Source: Collinsella sp. AM34-10 (GTDB lineage: Bacteria; Actinomycetota; Coriobacteriia; Coriobacteriales; Coriobacteriaceae). From it: 64,000 nucleotides of DNA. This document shows positions 37,506-48,353 of the stretch, one piece after another. The notes under the pieces were generated by a model. It made no database searches and was not told the DNA's origin. It was given only the letters and a program-made list of their open reading frames with translations. Location: the NCBI RefSeq assembly GCF_003469185.1, contig NZ_QSIL01000001.1, positions 124,001-188,000 of the forward strand, written 5' to 3'. The position numbers and the translations under genes were made by a program. The number at the start of each line of letters is the position of its first letter. The first letter of the stretch is position 1.

Positions 37506-37586
37506 GGGGACAGGTTAATCTGCACCAAGGTGGTGCAAACATTCCTGTCCCCGGAACACCAAGACGGTGCAAAGTAGTCTGTCCCC
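37506..37586. repeat. GCACCA-core palindromic repeat, copy 2
   Basis: GGGGACAGG (37506-37514) and CCTGTCCCC (37544-37552) bracket GCACCAAGGTGGTGC; a further CGGTGCAAAGTAGTCTGTCCCC extends to 37586. Related to the element at 5691-5757. Confidence 0.65.
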
Positions 37587-37596
37587 AATGCCCCAA

Positions 37597-37866
37597 TTAC
37601 TTGGAGAGCTTGTCGACGACGCGTTCGATCTCGGCGAGCTTGGCGGCTTTGAGGTCTTCGTCGCCCGATTCGATTGCCGAAGTCACGCAGCCCTCGATAT
37701 GCGCCTTGAGCACGTCGGCGTTAATGCGCGCGAGGAGCGCCTGTGTGGCCATGAGCTGCGTGGAGATATCGACGCAATAACGGTCCTCATCGACCATCCG
37801 CAAGATGCCGTCGATCTGGCCGCGTGCCGTCTTGAGCATGCGGGTCACCGATTTGTGGTCTGCCAT
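37597..37866 (-). CDS. csoR: Copper-sensing repressor CsoR
   Basis: An 89-residue all-helical metalloregulator. The Cu(I) ligands of the CsoR family are present as Cys31 (DRYCVDIST), His56 and Cys60 (KAHIEGCVTS), in the classical C-H-C arrangement. It represses copper-export genes and is released by Cu(I). It lies third in the copA-copZ-csoR operon on the minus strand; the operator is upstream of copA at 40773. An ATG three bases earlier is equally possible. Confidence 0.93.
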   Translation of the reverse strand: MADHKSVTRMLKTARGQIDGILRMVDEDRYCVDISTQLMATQALLARINADVLKAHIEGCVTSAIESGDEDLKAAKLAEIERVVDKLSK

Positions 37867-37912
37867 CATGTCGGGTCCTCGTTTCTGGTCGATCTTCCGG
37901 ATGCCCCCGTCA

Positions 37913-37977
37913 GTTGCGGTGAAATAGTTCTTGTTTGCAGGCTTGAAGCGCTAAAGCAGGAACTATTTCACCGCAAC
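37913..37977. repeat. 65-bp GTTGCGGTGAAAT palindromic element, copy 3
   Basis: GTTGCGGTGAAAT (37913-37925) and ATTTCACCGCAAC (37965-37977), with internal GTTC...GAAC extending the stem. It lies between copZ and csoR inside the operon. Confidence 0.8.
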
Positions 37978-38004
37978 TTCTGAGGATTGAGTAGGCAGCG
38001 TCTG

Positions 38005-38226
38005 CTACGCGGCGGTCACGGACAGGGCGTGGAACTTCTCGCCCGCGGCCTCGACGGCGGCGGCGAGCTGCTCGGCGGTCACGGTGTCGGCGCACTCCAC
38101 CTGGACGGTCTGGGTCTCGTGATCGGCGTCGGCGTCGGTCACGCCGGCCACGTTGAGCAACGCCGTCTCGACGGTGGCGTCGCAGCGGCCGCACATGAGG
38201 CCGGAAGTCTTGATTGTGTAACGCAT
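38005..38226 (-). CDS. copZ: Copper chaperone CopZ (HMA domain)
   Basis: A 73-residue heavy-metal-associated domain with the Cu(I) motif MCGRC (Met11-Cys12-x2-Cys15) after the first strand, and the beta-alpha-beta-beta-alpha-beta layout. It passes Cu(I) to CopA or to CsoR. ATG 38226 follows AGAGAGGAATACCC; a longer frame upstream runs through a palindrome and is not used. It lies between copA and csoR, with repeat elements on both sides. Confidence 0.92.
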   Translation of the reverse strand: MRYTIKTSGLMCGRCDATVETALLNVAGVTDADADHETQTVQVECADTVTAEQLAAAVEAAGEKFHALSVTAA

Positions 38227-38255
38227 GGGTATTCCTCTCTGTTGTGTCGGCTTTC

Positions 38256-38341
38256 CCAGGCACCCGACCTTGACCTTCAAGCCGTCGCTCGCGTACCAAA
38301 GTACGCGTCGCTCCTCTTTCAGGTCAATCTCGGGCACCTGG
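38256..38341. repeat. 86-bp palindromic element between copA and copZ
   Basis: CCAGGCACCCGACCTTGACC (from 38256) pairs with GGTCAATCTCGGGCACCTGG (ending 38341), with four or five mismatches, around an inner GCGTACCAAAGTACGC hairpin. It has no T-tract and sits inside the copper operon, where it could reduce read-through or protect mRNA ends. Confidence 0.65.
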
Positions 38342-38373
38342 AAAACCCGTTCTAAATGGACTAAATGGTGAGC

Positions 38374-40716
38374 CTATTTTGCCACTTTAGGCTTAAAGGA
38401 TTTCAGGCGCAGTGCATTGGACACGACGCAGACACTCGACAGGCTCATGGCCGCGGCGCCAAACATCGGCGAGAGTTGCCAACCGGTGAGCGGGAAGAAC
38501 ACGCCCGCGGCGAGCGGAATGCCGATGCCGTTGTAGAACAGCGCCCAGAACAGGTCCTGCTTGATGTTGCGAATCGTGGCGCGCGACAGCTCGATGGCGC
38601 GGGCGACGTCCATGAGGTCGCTGCGCATGAGCACCACATCTGCCCCTTCTTTGGCGATGTCGGCGCCGGTGCCGATCGCAAGGCCCACGTCGGCGCGCGC
38701 CAGGGCGGGGGAGTCGTTGATGCCGTCGCCCACCATGGCGACCTTGCTGCCCGCATCCTGCAGCTCGCGTACGTGGCGCTCCTTGTCGGCGGGGAGGACG
38801 TCGGCGATGACCTGCTTGCTGTTCAGTCCCACGCGGCAGGCGATTGCCTCGGCCGTCACGCGGTTGTCGCCGGTGAGCATGCGCACGTCGACGCCGAGCT
38901 TGCGGAGCGCGGCGATGGCCTCGGCGCTCGTCTCTTTGACCTCGTCAGCCACGGCGATGGTACCGACGAGCTCGCCGTTCTTGGCAAAGAACAGCGGCGT
39001 CTTGCCTTCGGCGGCAAATTGCTCGGCAAGACCCGCGGGCACGGTAACGCCCAACTCGTCCATCAGGCGTACGTTGCCGGCTGCAATGGTGTTTTGCCCC
39101 TCGCGCGCCGTCACGCCACGACCGGGCACGGCGGCAAAGTCCTCGACCATGCGCGCGACAATTCCGCGCGCCTCGCACTCGGCCAAAATCGCCTCGGCCA
39201 GCGGGTGCTCGCTTGAGCGCTCCAGCGCAGCGGCCAGCTTGAGCAGCGCCTTTTCGCTCATGGCGGGCGAGCCGTCGGCGCGCGTGGCCACCACGATATC
39301 GGTCACGGCAGGCTTGCCGCGGGTGACCGTGCCCGTCTTATCGAGCACCACGGTTCCCACGCTGCGCAGGTTCTCCAGCGCCTCGGCGCTCTTGAACAGA
39401 ATGCCCATCTCGGCGCCCTTGCCGGTGCCTACCATAATGGCGACGGGCGTGGCCAGGCCGAGCGCGCACGGACAGCTGATCACCAGCACGGCCACGGCAG
39501 AAGTGAGTGCCTCGTTCACGCTGCCGGTCAGTGCCATCCACACCACAAAGGTCACGGCCGAGATCGCGAACACCACGGGCACGAATACGCCGGCGACCTT
39601 GTCGGCCATGCGGGCGATGGGCGCCTTGGTGGCGTTGGCGTCCTCGACGAGCTTGATAATCTTGGCGAGCGATGTCTCGGCGCCCACACGCGTGGCACGG
39701 AAGGTAAACGAACCGGTGCGGTTGACGGTGGCGGCGTTGACGGTGTCGCCGGCGGTCTTTTCCACGGGGATGGACTCGCCGGTGAGCGCGCTCTCGTCCA
39801 CAGCCGAGCTACCCTCGAGCACCACGCCGTCGACGGGGATGGACTCTCCGGGGCGTACGTGCAGGACCTGGCCGGGAAGGATGTTGTCGACGTCGACGGT
39901 GGTCTCGCTGCCGTCCTCTGCCACGACGGTCGCGGTCTTGGGCGCCAGGTCGATCAGCGCCTCGATGGCGCCGCCGGTTTTGGACTTGCTGCGCGTCTCA
40001 AGGTATTTGCCCACGGTGACGAGCGACAGGATCGTGCCCGCGCTCTCAAAATACAGATTGTCCATGCCTGTCATCATGGCTTCGTGGACCTGACCCGCGG
40101 CTAATTGGTCGGCCATGATGAATATGGCGTAGAGCGACCAGGCGATGGAAGCGGTGGCGCCCACGGCAATAAGGGCGTCCATGGTGGGCGCGCCGTGCGC
40201 GAGCGATTTAAACCCGTTGATAAAGTACGCGTCGTTGACATAGACGATGGGGATGAGCAGGACGAGCTCAGTGAGGGCGAGCGTCATGCTGTGCGTGTGG
40301 TCGGTAAAAATGCCGGGCAGCGGCCAGCCGAGCATGTGCCCCATGCCTATGTAGAACAGTGGGATGAGGAATGCGATCGAGACGATGAGGCGGGTGCGCA
40401 TGGCAGAGGCAGCGGCCTCCAACTTTTTGGTCGGCGACTCCATATGGGCGGCGCCGGACCTGGCTTGCGCGCTGCCACTTGAGCCGGCGGCATCGGTGCC
40501 CGTGCTGACGGGCGAGGCCGAATAGCCCGCGCGATCGACGGCGGTGCAGATGTCATCGGGGCTGACCTGCGCGGGGTCGTAGTCCACCAGCATGGAACCG
40601 GCGAGTAGATTGACCGCGACGCTTTGGACGCCGTCGAGCTTGCTCACGGCGCGGTCAACATGCGCCTGGCAGGCGGCGCACGTCATGCCGCCCACGTCGA
40701 ACTTATCTTGAGCCAT
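38374..40716 (-). CDS. copA: Copper-exporting P1B-type ATPase
   Basis: A 780-residue membrane pump for Cu(I). It has an N-terminal HMA domain with GMTCAAC (residues 10-16), a linker, eight hydrophobic helices, the actuator motif TGES (313-316), the ion-binding Cys-Pro-Cys at 415-417, the phosphorylated Asp in DKTGT (459-463), the ATP-binding HP dipeptide in SSEHPLAEA, and [10 protein letters not shown]. The first gene of the copA-copZ-csoR operon; the CsoR operator lies 57-77 bp upstream of the start. ATG 40716 follows GAAAGGAGAAGCC. Confidence 0.96.
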   Translation of the reverse strand: MAQDKFDVGGMTCAACQAHVDRAVSKLDGVQSVAVNLLAGSMLVDYDPAQVSPDDICTAVDRAGYSASPVSTGTDAAGSSGSAQARSGAAHMESPTKKLEAAASAMRTRLIVSIAFLIPLFYIGMGHMLGWPLPGIFTDHTHSMTLALTELVLLIPIVYVNDAYFINGFKSLAHGAPTMDALIAVGATASIAWSLYAIFIMADQLAAGQVHEAMMTGMDNLYFESAGTILSLVTVGKYLETRSKSKTGGAIEALIDLAPKTATVVAEDGSETTVDVDNILPGQVLHVRPGESIPVDGVVLEGSSAVDESALTGESIPVEKTAGDTVNAATVNRTGSFTFRATRVGAETSLAKIIKLVEDANATKAPIARMADKVAGVFVPVVFAISAVTFVVWMALTGSVNEALTSAVAVLVISCPCALGLATPVAIMVGTGKGAEMGILFKSAEALENLRSVGTVVLDKTGTVTRGKPAVTDIVVATRADGSPAMSEKALLKLAAALERSSEHPLAEAILAECEARGIVARMVEDFAAVPGRGVTAREGQNTIAAGNVRLMDELGVTVPAGLAEQFAAEGKTPLFFAKNGELVGTIAVADEVKETSAEAIAALRKLGVDVRMLTGDNRVTAEAIACRVGLNSKQVIADVLPADKERHVRELQDAGSKVAMVGDGINDSPALARADVGLAIGTGADIAKEGADVVLMRSDLMDVARAIELSRATIRNIKQDLFWALFYNGIGIPLAAGVFFPLTGWQLSPMFGAAAMSLSSVCVVSNALRLKSFKPKVAK

Positions 40717-40772
40717 GGCTTCTCCTTTCTGTAGTTCGGTGTTGGAATTGTTAACCTACCGATACTATACAC

Positions 40773-40793
40773 CCATACCCCCTGGGGGTGTCC
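40773..40793 (-). promoter_or_regulatory. CsoR operator of the copper operon
   Basis: CATACCCCCTGGGGGTGT, in the region 40773-40793, matches the GC-palindrome flanked by TA/TG that CsoR binds. On the minus strand it lies between a TGGACA box and a TATAGT box. Confidence 0.75.
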
Positions 40794-40867
40794 AGTGGGA
40801 AGATAATAGTATGAAGATCTATTACAGTTGGGGACAGCTGCTCAGTCGTTGACCATTCCTGTCAAAC

Positions 40868-40924
40868 ATCTCAATCTGTAACATCTAGCAGGGCGAATGG
40901 CCTCTAACTGTTACAGATTGAGAC
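40868..40924. repeat. Single 57-bp palindrome unit
   Basis: ATCTCAATCTGTAACA at the left and TGTTACAGATTGAGAC at the right, 57 bp overall, with interior TCTAGCAGGGCGAATGG and so on. Same family as arrays 1-3. Confidence 0.85.
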
Positions 40925-41197
40925 GAGGCGGCCTAGACCCGCCCCGTCCGCCTCGTCATCTGTGGTTTACGTGGGGGCATGCGAAGCACGGGTATACTAA
41001 CCCGCGGCGAATCTGCTCCATCGCTTAGAGCTGCTGCGTCTGGACGGCGCGTGATAGGGCTGCCAAAGCGATCGCCAGCGTGCTGAGCAACGTCCTCTCT
41101 GTGCGCACCTGTTTTTGTATGTATTAGCGCACTACCAAGCACGCCCGCGCGGCCGCATGCCGTGCCCATTGCGCGTGCAGATAAGGAACAACAACAT

Positions 41198-43447
<2,250 letters not shown>

Positions 43448-43480
43448 CACACGCGTCGCGCGGTAAGGCGAGACGAGTTT

Positions 43481-43515
43481 GGGCCCCGAGCAGATTATGC
43501 CCGGGGCCCTTTTTG
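43481..43515 (+). terminator. Terminator after the DEAD-box gene
   Basis: GGGCCCCG (43481-43488) pairs with CGGGGCCC (43502-43509), followed by five T. Confidence 0.85.
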
Positions 43516-43803
43516 TGGGCGCAGTTTGAGGTGGGCCGGCCCCCTCACGAAAAAGCACGGAGACGGTCGCGGCAAGAGATGTGGGTTATCGGCTTAGTTG
43601 GAGATTCGCGTATGCGGGGTTCTGGCATAGACGGAGAACGTGAAGCTCCCTACTGACGCACGGTGGCCTCAGTGCTCGGGCAGACACACTCGGGATTCCG
43701 CTCGCTGCCTGGCGCCCTTGCTGCCATCTGACTTTCACGCTCGCATTGTTCTGGATGCGGGCGTGTTTTTTCACGGCACGCACGGGTCCCCCGGGGCGCG
43801 CCG

Positions 43804-44114
43804 TGCATTTTCGGGAGTTTTCAGCAAGCCGGGGTGGCTGCATACGCGTCGGAAGCGTCTATTTGATCTCGCGAGATCCCTCGACGGGCGATTTGGGTTG
43901 GCAGACGGGGCCCGGCGCGGCGATAACGCGCGTTTCGCGCCGTGCCGTGCCCCCAAAACGATGCCGATCGCGCGGCGTTCCCGGTTCGAGGCGCCGCCGG
44001 CGGGGGCCGCGATGCTGAAAACTCCGGTTTTTGCACGGTCCAAGCGGGGGTACGTTGGGACGGGAAGGGGCGCCCCCGTCTATTTATGCATGGCACAAGC
44101 GAAAATATGCAAGA
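43804..44114. repeat. 310-bp non-coding element with 23-bp inverted ends, copy 1
   Basis: TGCATTTTCGGGAGTTTTCA (from 43804, arm to 43826) is the near-perfect reverse complement of TGCTGAAAACTCCGGTTTTT (from 44013, arm to 44035). The 232-bp span and the following 75 bp align without length change to copy 2 at 51471-51780, including the terminal ATGCAAGA. The internal 186 bp are poorly conserved but GC-rich with several stems. Confidence 0.75.
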
Positions 44115-44218
44115 CAATAGGGCGCCATGCGCCGGATGCCCAGATTGGGCGCGCCATACGCCGACGTTCGCCGCGTCCCTTCCGCGCCGTGCGCGAATCA
44201 AAAGGCGAGGGCAGTTAT

Positions 44219-44386
44219 GGGCGTGCGGGCGGCCCTGCTGATGGCGGGGCTGCGGCGGAGCTTGCGCTTGCCGTGGTCGATCGCGCGCCCTGGGCGCCGG
44301 CGCTCGACGGCTGCATGCTCCTGCTTGCCACGCACGATGTCGCCGATGCTCAGGCCCTCGATATCTCGGACATCATCACACTCTAA
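44219..44386 (+). pseudogene. Possible C-terminal remnant of an unknown gene
   Basis: The last 50 or so codons of this frame (ending ALDGCMLLLATHDVADAQALDISDIITL) have codon use like real genes of this genome, whereas the sequence before is repeat-like and GC-biased. No complete gene can be built. It may be the end of a deleted protein; function unknown. Confidence 0.25.
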
Positions 44387-44407
44387 ATACTTATTCAGCA
44401 ACAAAAT

Positions 44408-44438
44408 GATCCGTTTTCCTCCGTCCCCAAGGGATCAG
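44408..44438. repeat. 31-bp GATCCGTTTTCCTCCGTCCCC half element, upstream copy
   Basis: Matches the right half of the 58553-58635 element, ending GGGATCAG. It is a direct repeat of 44805-44835, with one base difference, the two flanking the orphan antitoxin gene. Confidence 0.7.
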
Positions 44439-44458
44439 ATGTGCTATTCTATCTGCGG

Positions 44459-44487
44459 GGTAATACTTAGGAATACCAAGTAATACC
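44459..44487 (+). promoter_or_regulatory. Candidate operator dyad upstream of the antitoxin gene
   Basis: GGTAATACTT and AAGTAATACC form an inverted repeat with one mismatch around AGGAATACC. A second strong stem, GATGCGGGCCA (44510-44520) with TGGCCCGCATC (44556-44566), lies between it and the start codon. Antitoxins of this family normally bind dyads at their own promoter. Confidence 0.4.
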
Positions 44488-44601
44488 AACGCCGTAGAAA
44501 CAAACTCCAGATGCGGGCCAATCGGGTTGCCTTCACAGCCCGTCGCCCAGCCGCGTGGCCCGCATCTATCCGCACCACCGTCGTTTCAAAAAGGAAGCGC
44601 C

Positions 44602-44802
44602 ATGGCAGAACACATGACCCCCGTAGTCGCGAAGGTCTTGCCCGAGGAAAAGGCAGCCTTCGCGGCGGCAACTCAGCTCGTGGGCACCACGCCGTCCAAC
44701 GCCATCCGCATGTTTATCGCTGCGTTCAATCGCTGCGGCACCTTTCCGTTCGACATTTCGCCCAGCGGGGCCTTTGGCACTGCACCCGATTCTCATCAAT
44801 AA
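44602..44802 (+). CDS. Orphan RelB/DinJ-family antitoxin
   Basis: A 66-residue protein. The N-terminal ribbon-helix-helix (VVAKVLPEEKAAFAAATQLVGTTPSNAIRMFI) and the FPFDI segment match RelB/DinJ antitoxins, which end this domain with PFDL. Antitoxins of this kind neutralise RelE/YafQ mRNA interferases, but no toxin gene lies on either side: the next gene is a CPBP protease. ATG 44602 follows AAAAAGGAAGCGCC. The stop TAA is 2 bases from a 31-bp repeat whose partner copy lies upstream, so the gene is bracketed by direct repeats. Confidence 0.75.
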   Translation: MAEHMTPVVAKVLPEEKAAFAAATQLVGTTPSNAIRMFIAAFNRCGTFPFDISPSGAFGTAPDSHQ

Positions 44803-44804
44803 GT

Positions 44805-44835
44805 GATCCGTTTTCCTCCGTCCCCATGGGATCAG
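44805..44835. repeat. 31-bp GATCCGTTTTCCTCCGTCCCC half element, downstream copy
   Basis: Nearly identical to 44408-44438 and in the same orientation. Confidence 0.7.
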
Positions 44836-44885
44836 CTCTCTGCCGAGTTGTGGTAGAACTAGGGAACGGTTTTGAGGAGGTTGGC

Positions 44886-45793
44886 ATGCTCAATGCGATG
44901 GCGTGGGCGCTTGCATGTTTTGGCGTTGTCGCTGCCGATATAGCCCTGAGCGTGGTTCTGTTTTCGGTTCTCGATGCCGTATCGGTGCTGACGGGCTATC
45001 CGATCGACAATCTCGATATCCAATGGTTCCAGGCTGCCGCTCAGACGGCGTCGTTTTTGATGGCGCTGCTGTGGTGGCGTTATCTGTGGCCCCGCTCCTT
45101 CATGGCGCGCCGGCAAGGTGAACGTCCGCTCGGCGGGGGAGCAAGTGCTGCATGGAAGCGCATCGCTTGCGTTGTCGTGATTGGCCTTGCCCTGCAGGTG
45201 GTCGTTGGCTACGTGACCGACGCCGTGCTGTCGCTGTTGCCCGACGCCGCGGCCGACTACAGCGAGCTTGTCGAGGAAACAGGTATGGGCGACACCAGCT
45301 ATCTCGCCGTCCTGACTACGGTGCTCGGCGCCCCATTTTGTGAAGAGCTGCTGGTGCGCGGCATTTTTTTGAGTTTTCGCTCCGAGCGTTTAATCCGCAG
45401 TGCCGCCCACTTTGGAAGCGCCCGCGTCGTGCGAGCGCGCAGAACGGCGCCATGGTGCCCTGGGCGGCCCCAAGTACGTGGGGTATCGCCGCGGCGATTG
45501 TGCTGCAGGCGGCAATCTTCGGTTTTATGCACATGAATTGGGTGCAGGGTTGCTACGCGGGTGCCGCCGGCCTCATCTTTGGCTGGGTGCTCGTGACGAC
45601 CGGAAAGCTCCGCTACACGATTCTGCTGCACTTTGCCTTTAATGCCGGGTCGTACCTCATGGGCCTGCTGTGGTTTGTGAACACGCCGCTCGACGTAGTG
45701 ATCACGGTTGCCATCGCCGGCTTTGTGCTGGTAGAGGCGATGCGGTCGCTCAAACTGACGTGCCAGACGGATCGTCCCTACCAGCAAGCGTGA
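44886..45793 (+). pseudogene. CPBP-family intramembrane metalloprotease, split by a frameshift at a T7 run
   Basis: The first frame (from ATG 44886, after TTTTGAGGAGGTTGGC) encodes hydrophobic helices and the motif APFCEELLVRGIF with the catalytic Glu pair at residues 153-154. The other two active-site motifs, FGFMHMNW and LLHFAFNAGS, are in the -1 frame, which runs to TGA at 45793. The switch maps to ATTTTTTTG (45363-45371): the zero frame reads U_UUU_UUG, a classical -1 slippery heptamer, and a -1 slip gives an uninterrupted 302-residue protein of normal CPBP length. Without slippage the zero frame ends at 45536. It may be a disrupted gene, a sequencing error, or recoding. These proteases process prenylated or peptide substrates in membranes. 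Confidence 0.8.
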
Positions 45794-45894
45794 TTCCCCT
45801 AAGGAAAACACGGCTAGGCGTGTCTGAGCGTGTTACCCCTAGGGAAATCACGACTGGAGACAGCCCAAGCGTGTTTCCCCTAGGGAAAACACGC
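45788..45894. repeat. Three 26-bp palindromes in tandem
   Basis: GCGTGATTCCCCTAAGGAAA (from 45788), GCGTGTTACCCCTAGGGAAA (from 45828) and GCGTGTTTCCCCTAGGGAAA (from 45869), each completed by ACACG or TCACG, are spaced 40 and 41 bp apart between two convergent genes. The first overlaps the TGA of the protease frame. Confidence 0.75.
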
Positions 45895-45949
45895 TTGGCC
45901 GATGAGGAGACGCCGACTGGCCAAGAGACACCGGCCGGCCCTCGCCACG

Positions 45950-48085
45950 CTAGTTGCGACGCCCGCCTCCGTTGGCGCCCTGACGCCCTTGGGCTGCGCG
46001 ATTGCGACCGGCAGTGTTCTGTGCGCGCGACATGCCGCCGTGCCCCTTGCTGCCTTTGGGTCCCTTGCCGGCGCCGCCGCCATGCGGTTTGCCGCCTTTC
46101 TTGCCGGTGCCATGCCCACCGCCAGCAGATGTCTCGCCCGGGCGCGGCGGCACGGGGCGAATCAGGCAATGCTTGGTGTAGCCAATCAGATCGCGGCGGC
46201 CGGCTTTTTCCAGCGCCTCACGCACGAGCTTGTAGTTCTCGGGCTTGCGATACTGGATGAGCGCACGCTGCATGGCCTTTTCGTGCGGGTCGCGGGCCAC
46301 GTAGATCGGCTGCATGGTGCGTGGGTCCACGCCGGTGTAGTACATGCAGGTCGACATAGTGGACGGGGTGGGGTAGAAGTCCTGCACCTGCTCGGGCATG
46401 TAGCCCATGTCGCGCACGGCCTCGGCAAGGTCCACAGCTTCCTTCATCGTTGAGCCGGGATGGCTCGAGATCAGGTACGGCACCACATACTGTTTAAGTC
46501 CGTATTCGCGGTTCAGGCGTTCAAATTTACGGCAGAACGCGTCGTAGACGGCGCGGCTCGGCTTGCCCATCACGGAGAGCACCGCGTCGCTCACGTGCTC
46601 GGGCGCTACGCGCAGCTGGCCCGAGACATGATGCTCCAGCAGCTCGCGCAAAAACTCGTCCGAGGCATCGGCCATGGTGTAGTCAAAGCGGATGCCGCTG
46701 CGCACGAAGACCTTTTTGACGCCCGGCAGCTGGCGCAGGTCGCGCAACAACTGCGTGTAGCCGCTCTCGTCGACCACCATGTTCTTGCACACGCTCGGCC
46801 ACAGGCAGCGCTTGTTCTTGCACACGCCGTGCTTGAGCTGCTTGTCGCAGGCAGGACGGCTAAAGTTTGCCGTCGGTCCGCCCACGTCGTTGATATAGCC
46901 CTTAAACTCGGGATCGCGCGTGAGCAGCTCGGCCTCGCGCATGATCGAGTCGTGGCTGCGCATCTGCAGCACGCGACCCTGGTGGAAGGTGAGGGCACAA
47001 AACGAGCACTCGCCAAAGCAGCCGCGGTTGGAGCTGATGGAAAATTTGATCTCGGCAAAGGCCGGCACGCCGCCCGCCGCGTCGTAGTCGGGATGCCAGT
47101 CACGTGCGTAGGGGAGCTCGGCGACCTCGTCCATCTCGTCGGTGGTGAGCGTCGCCGATGGCGGGTTCTGTACCACATAGACGCTGTTGGGGTAGGGCTC
47201 TACCAGGCGATGACCGGTGATGGGGTCCATATTCTGCTGCTGCACGTTAAAGCTGCGCGCGTAGTTGAGCTTGTCGGCGGTAAGGTCGTCCCAGCTGGGC
47301 AGCAGGTCGTAGTCGTAGACCTCGTCGAGCGAACCCGTGCGGTAGACGGTACCGTTGATATAGGTGATCTGGTCGACGGGCAGTCCCGCGTCGAGCGCAT
47401 CGGCGATCTCGACAATCGCGTGCTCGCCCATGCCGTAGATGAGGATGTCGGCGCCCGAGTCGAGCAGTACCGAACGCTTGAGCTTGTCCTGCCAGTAGTC
47501 GTAGTGGGCCAGACGGCGCAGGCTCGCCTCGATGCCGCCGATAATGATGGGGGCATCCTTAAACGTCTGGCGGATGAGGTTGCCGTAGACCGTGACGGCT
47601 CGGTTGGGACGGCGCCCCTCCTCGCCACCGGGGGTATAGGCGTCGGTGTGGCGGCGGTGCTTGGTCACCGAATAGTGGTTGACCATGGAGTCCATGTTGC
47701 CGGCGCTGACGAGAAAGCCCAAGCGCGGCTCGCCGAGCACGCTGATGCTGGCGGGATCGGTCCAGTCGGGCTGACAGATAATGCCCACTTTGTAGCCATG
47801 CGCGTCGAGTACGCGGCTGATGATGGCCATACCAAAGCTGGGGTGGTCCACGTAGGCGTCGCCGCAGATATAGACGAAGTCGCACTGGTCCCAGCCACGC
47901 GCATCCATGTCGGCGCGGCTGACGGGGAGGAACTTGTCGCGGCCCGGTCGCCAGGGGCGTGAGGGCGCTGCTGGAGCATGAGTGGTGTGCCCACCCTGCG
48001 CCTTGCCGCCGCGCTTTTGCTGCTGGCCCTGTTTGCCCTGCTGACTGCGCTGGTTGTTCTGAGCGTGCTGAGGCTTTTTTGCCAC
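45950..48085 (-). CDS. YgiQ-family radical SAM protein
   Basis: A 711-residue iron-sulfur enzyme of the YgiQ (UPF0313) family. An N-terminal domain (FVYICGDAYVDHPSFGMAII, IIIGGIEASLRRLAHYDYW) precedes the radical SAM core, whose cluster motif CFGECSFC (Cys-x3-Cys-x2-Cys) lies near residue 353; the C-terminal portion has YPTPSTMSTCMYYTG. Both ends carry low-complexity basic Gly/Gln/Lys extensions. The reaction is unknown. The start is GTG 48085 with GGGAGGG just upstream; the frame continues 62 codons further but without signals. The last 60 residues are a Gly/Lys-rich tail. Confidence 0.9.
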   Translation of the reverse strand: MAKKPQHAQNNQRSQQGKQGQQQKRGGKAQGGHTTHAPAAPSRPWRPGRDKFLPVSRADMDARGWDQCDFVYICGDAYVDHPSFGMAIISRVLDAHGYKVGIICQPDWTDPASISVLGEPRLGFLVSAGNMDSMVNHYSVTKHRRHTDAYTPGGEEGRRPNRAVTVYGNLIRQTFKDAPIIIGGIEASLRRLAHYDYWQDKLKRSVLLDSGADILIYGMGEHAIVEIADALDAGLPVDQITYINGTVYRTGSLDEVYDYDLLPSWDDLTADKLNYARSFNVQQQNMDPITGHRLVEPYPNSVYVVQNPPSATLTTDEMDEVAELPYARDWHPDYDAAGGVPAFAEIKFSISSNRGCFGECSFCALTFHQGRVLQMRSHDSIMREAELLTRDPEFKGYINDVGGPTANFSRPACDKQLKHGVCKNKRCLWPSVCKNMVVDESGYTQLLRDLRQLPGVKKVFVRSGIRFDYTMADASDEFLRELLEHHVSGQLRVAPEHVSDAVLSVMGKPSRAVYDAFCRKFERLNREYGLKQYVVPYLISSHPGSTMKEAVDLAEAVRDMGYMPEQVQDFYPTPSTMSTCMYYTGVDPRTMQPIYVARDPHEKAMQRALIQYRKPENYKLVREALEKAGRRDLIGYTKHCLIRPVPPRPGETSAGGGHGTGKKGGKPHGGGAGKGPKGSKGHGGMSRAQNTAGRNRAAQGRQGANGGGRRN

Positions 48086-48353
48086 GATCCCTCCCGGTGT
48101 TTGTATGCTGCACGTAATTGTAACCAGTCTTTTTGGGACGGGGCTAAAAAGACTGGTGGAGTACATGAGCTGGCGGATCGGCGCGTCGATGCGGGTGTCG
48201 GCGCCTCGCCCGCCGTTTGTTTCCAGACTGTGTATCTGCGCGTTGGAGAACCCGTCTCGCGCGCACGCCATGTTGTCAATGGGTTACAGTATGAACGGCG
48301 GTTATATGTCCGCCAACGCACGAGAGAGTCGTCAACAAGGAGGATGCACGACG

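Larger units (their letters stand above)
40717..41197. other. copA-helicase intergenic region
   Basis: The 481-bp gap contains the CsoR operator (40773-40793), a single 57-bp palindrome unit (40868-40924), a GACGAGGCGG/CCGCCTCGTC stem (40922-40957), and a TATACT box at 40993-40998 that may start a leader of about 200 nt for the helicase gene. Long leaders are common for cold-induced DEAD-box genes. Confidence 0.5.
43448..44601. other. Gene-poor region with palindromic element and possible gene remnant
   Basis: The 1.15-kb stretch holds the helicase terminator, a 310-bp element with 23-bp inverted ends (43804-44114), a coding-like fragment ending at 44386, a 31-bp repeat (44408-44438) and the leader of a small antitoxin gene. 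Overlapping open frames here are not convincing genes. Confidence 0.55.

Noticed and set aside
43640..44386. 248-codon open frame
   Set aside because: Most of it crosses the 310-bp repeat element and lacks family similarity; only the last part looks coding and is listed as a possible remnant.
44511..44885. Upstream start for the CPBP protease frame
   Set aside because: The frame extends back across the antitoxin gene; ATG 44886 with GAGGAGG upstream is the natural start.
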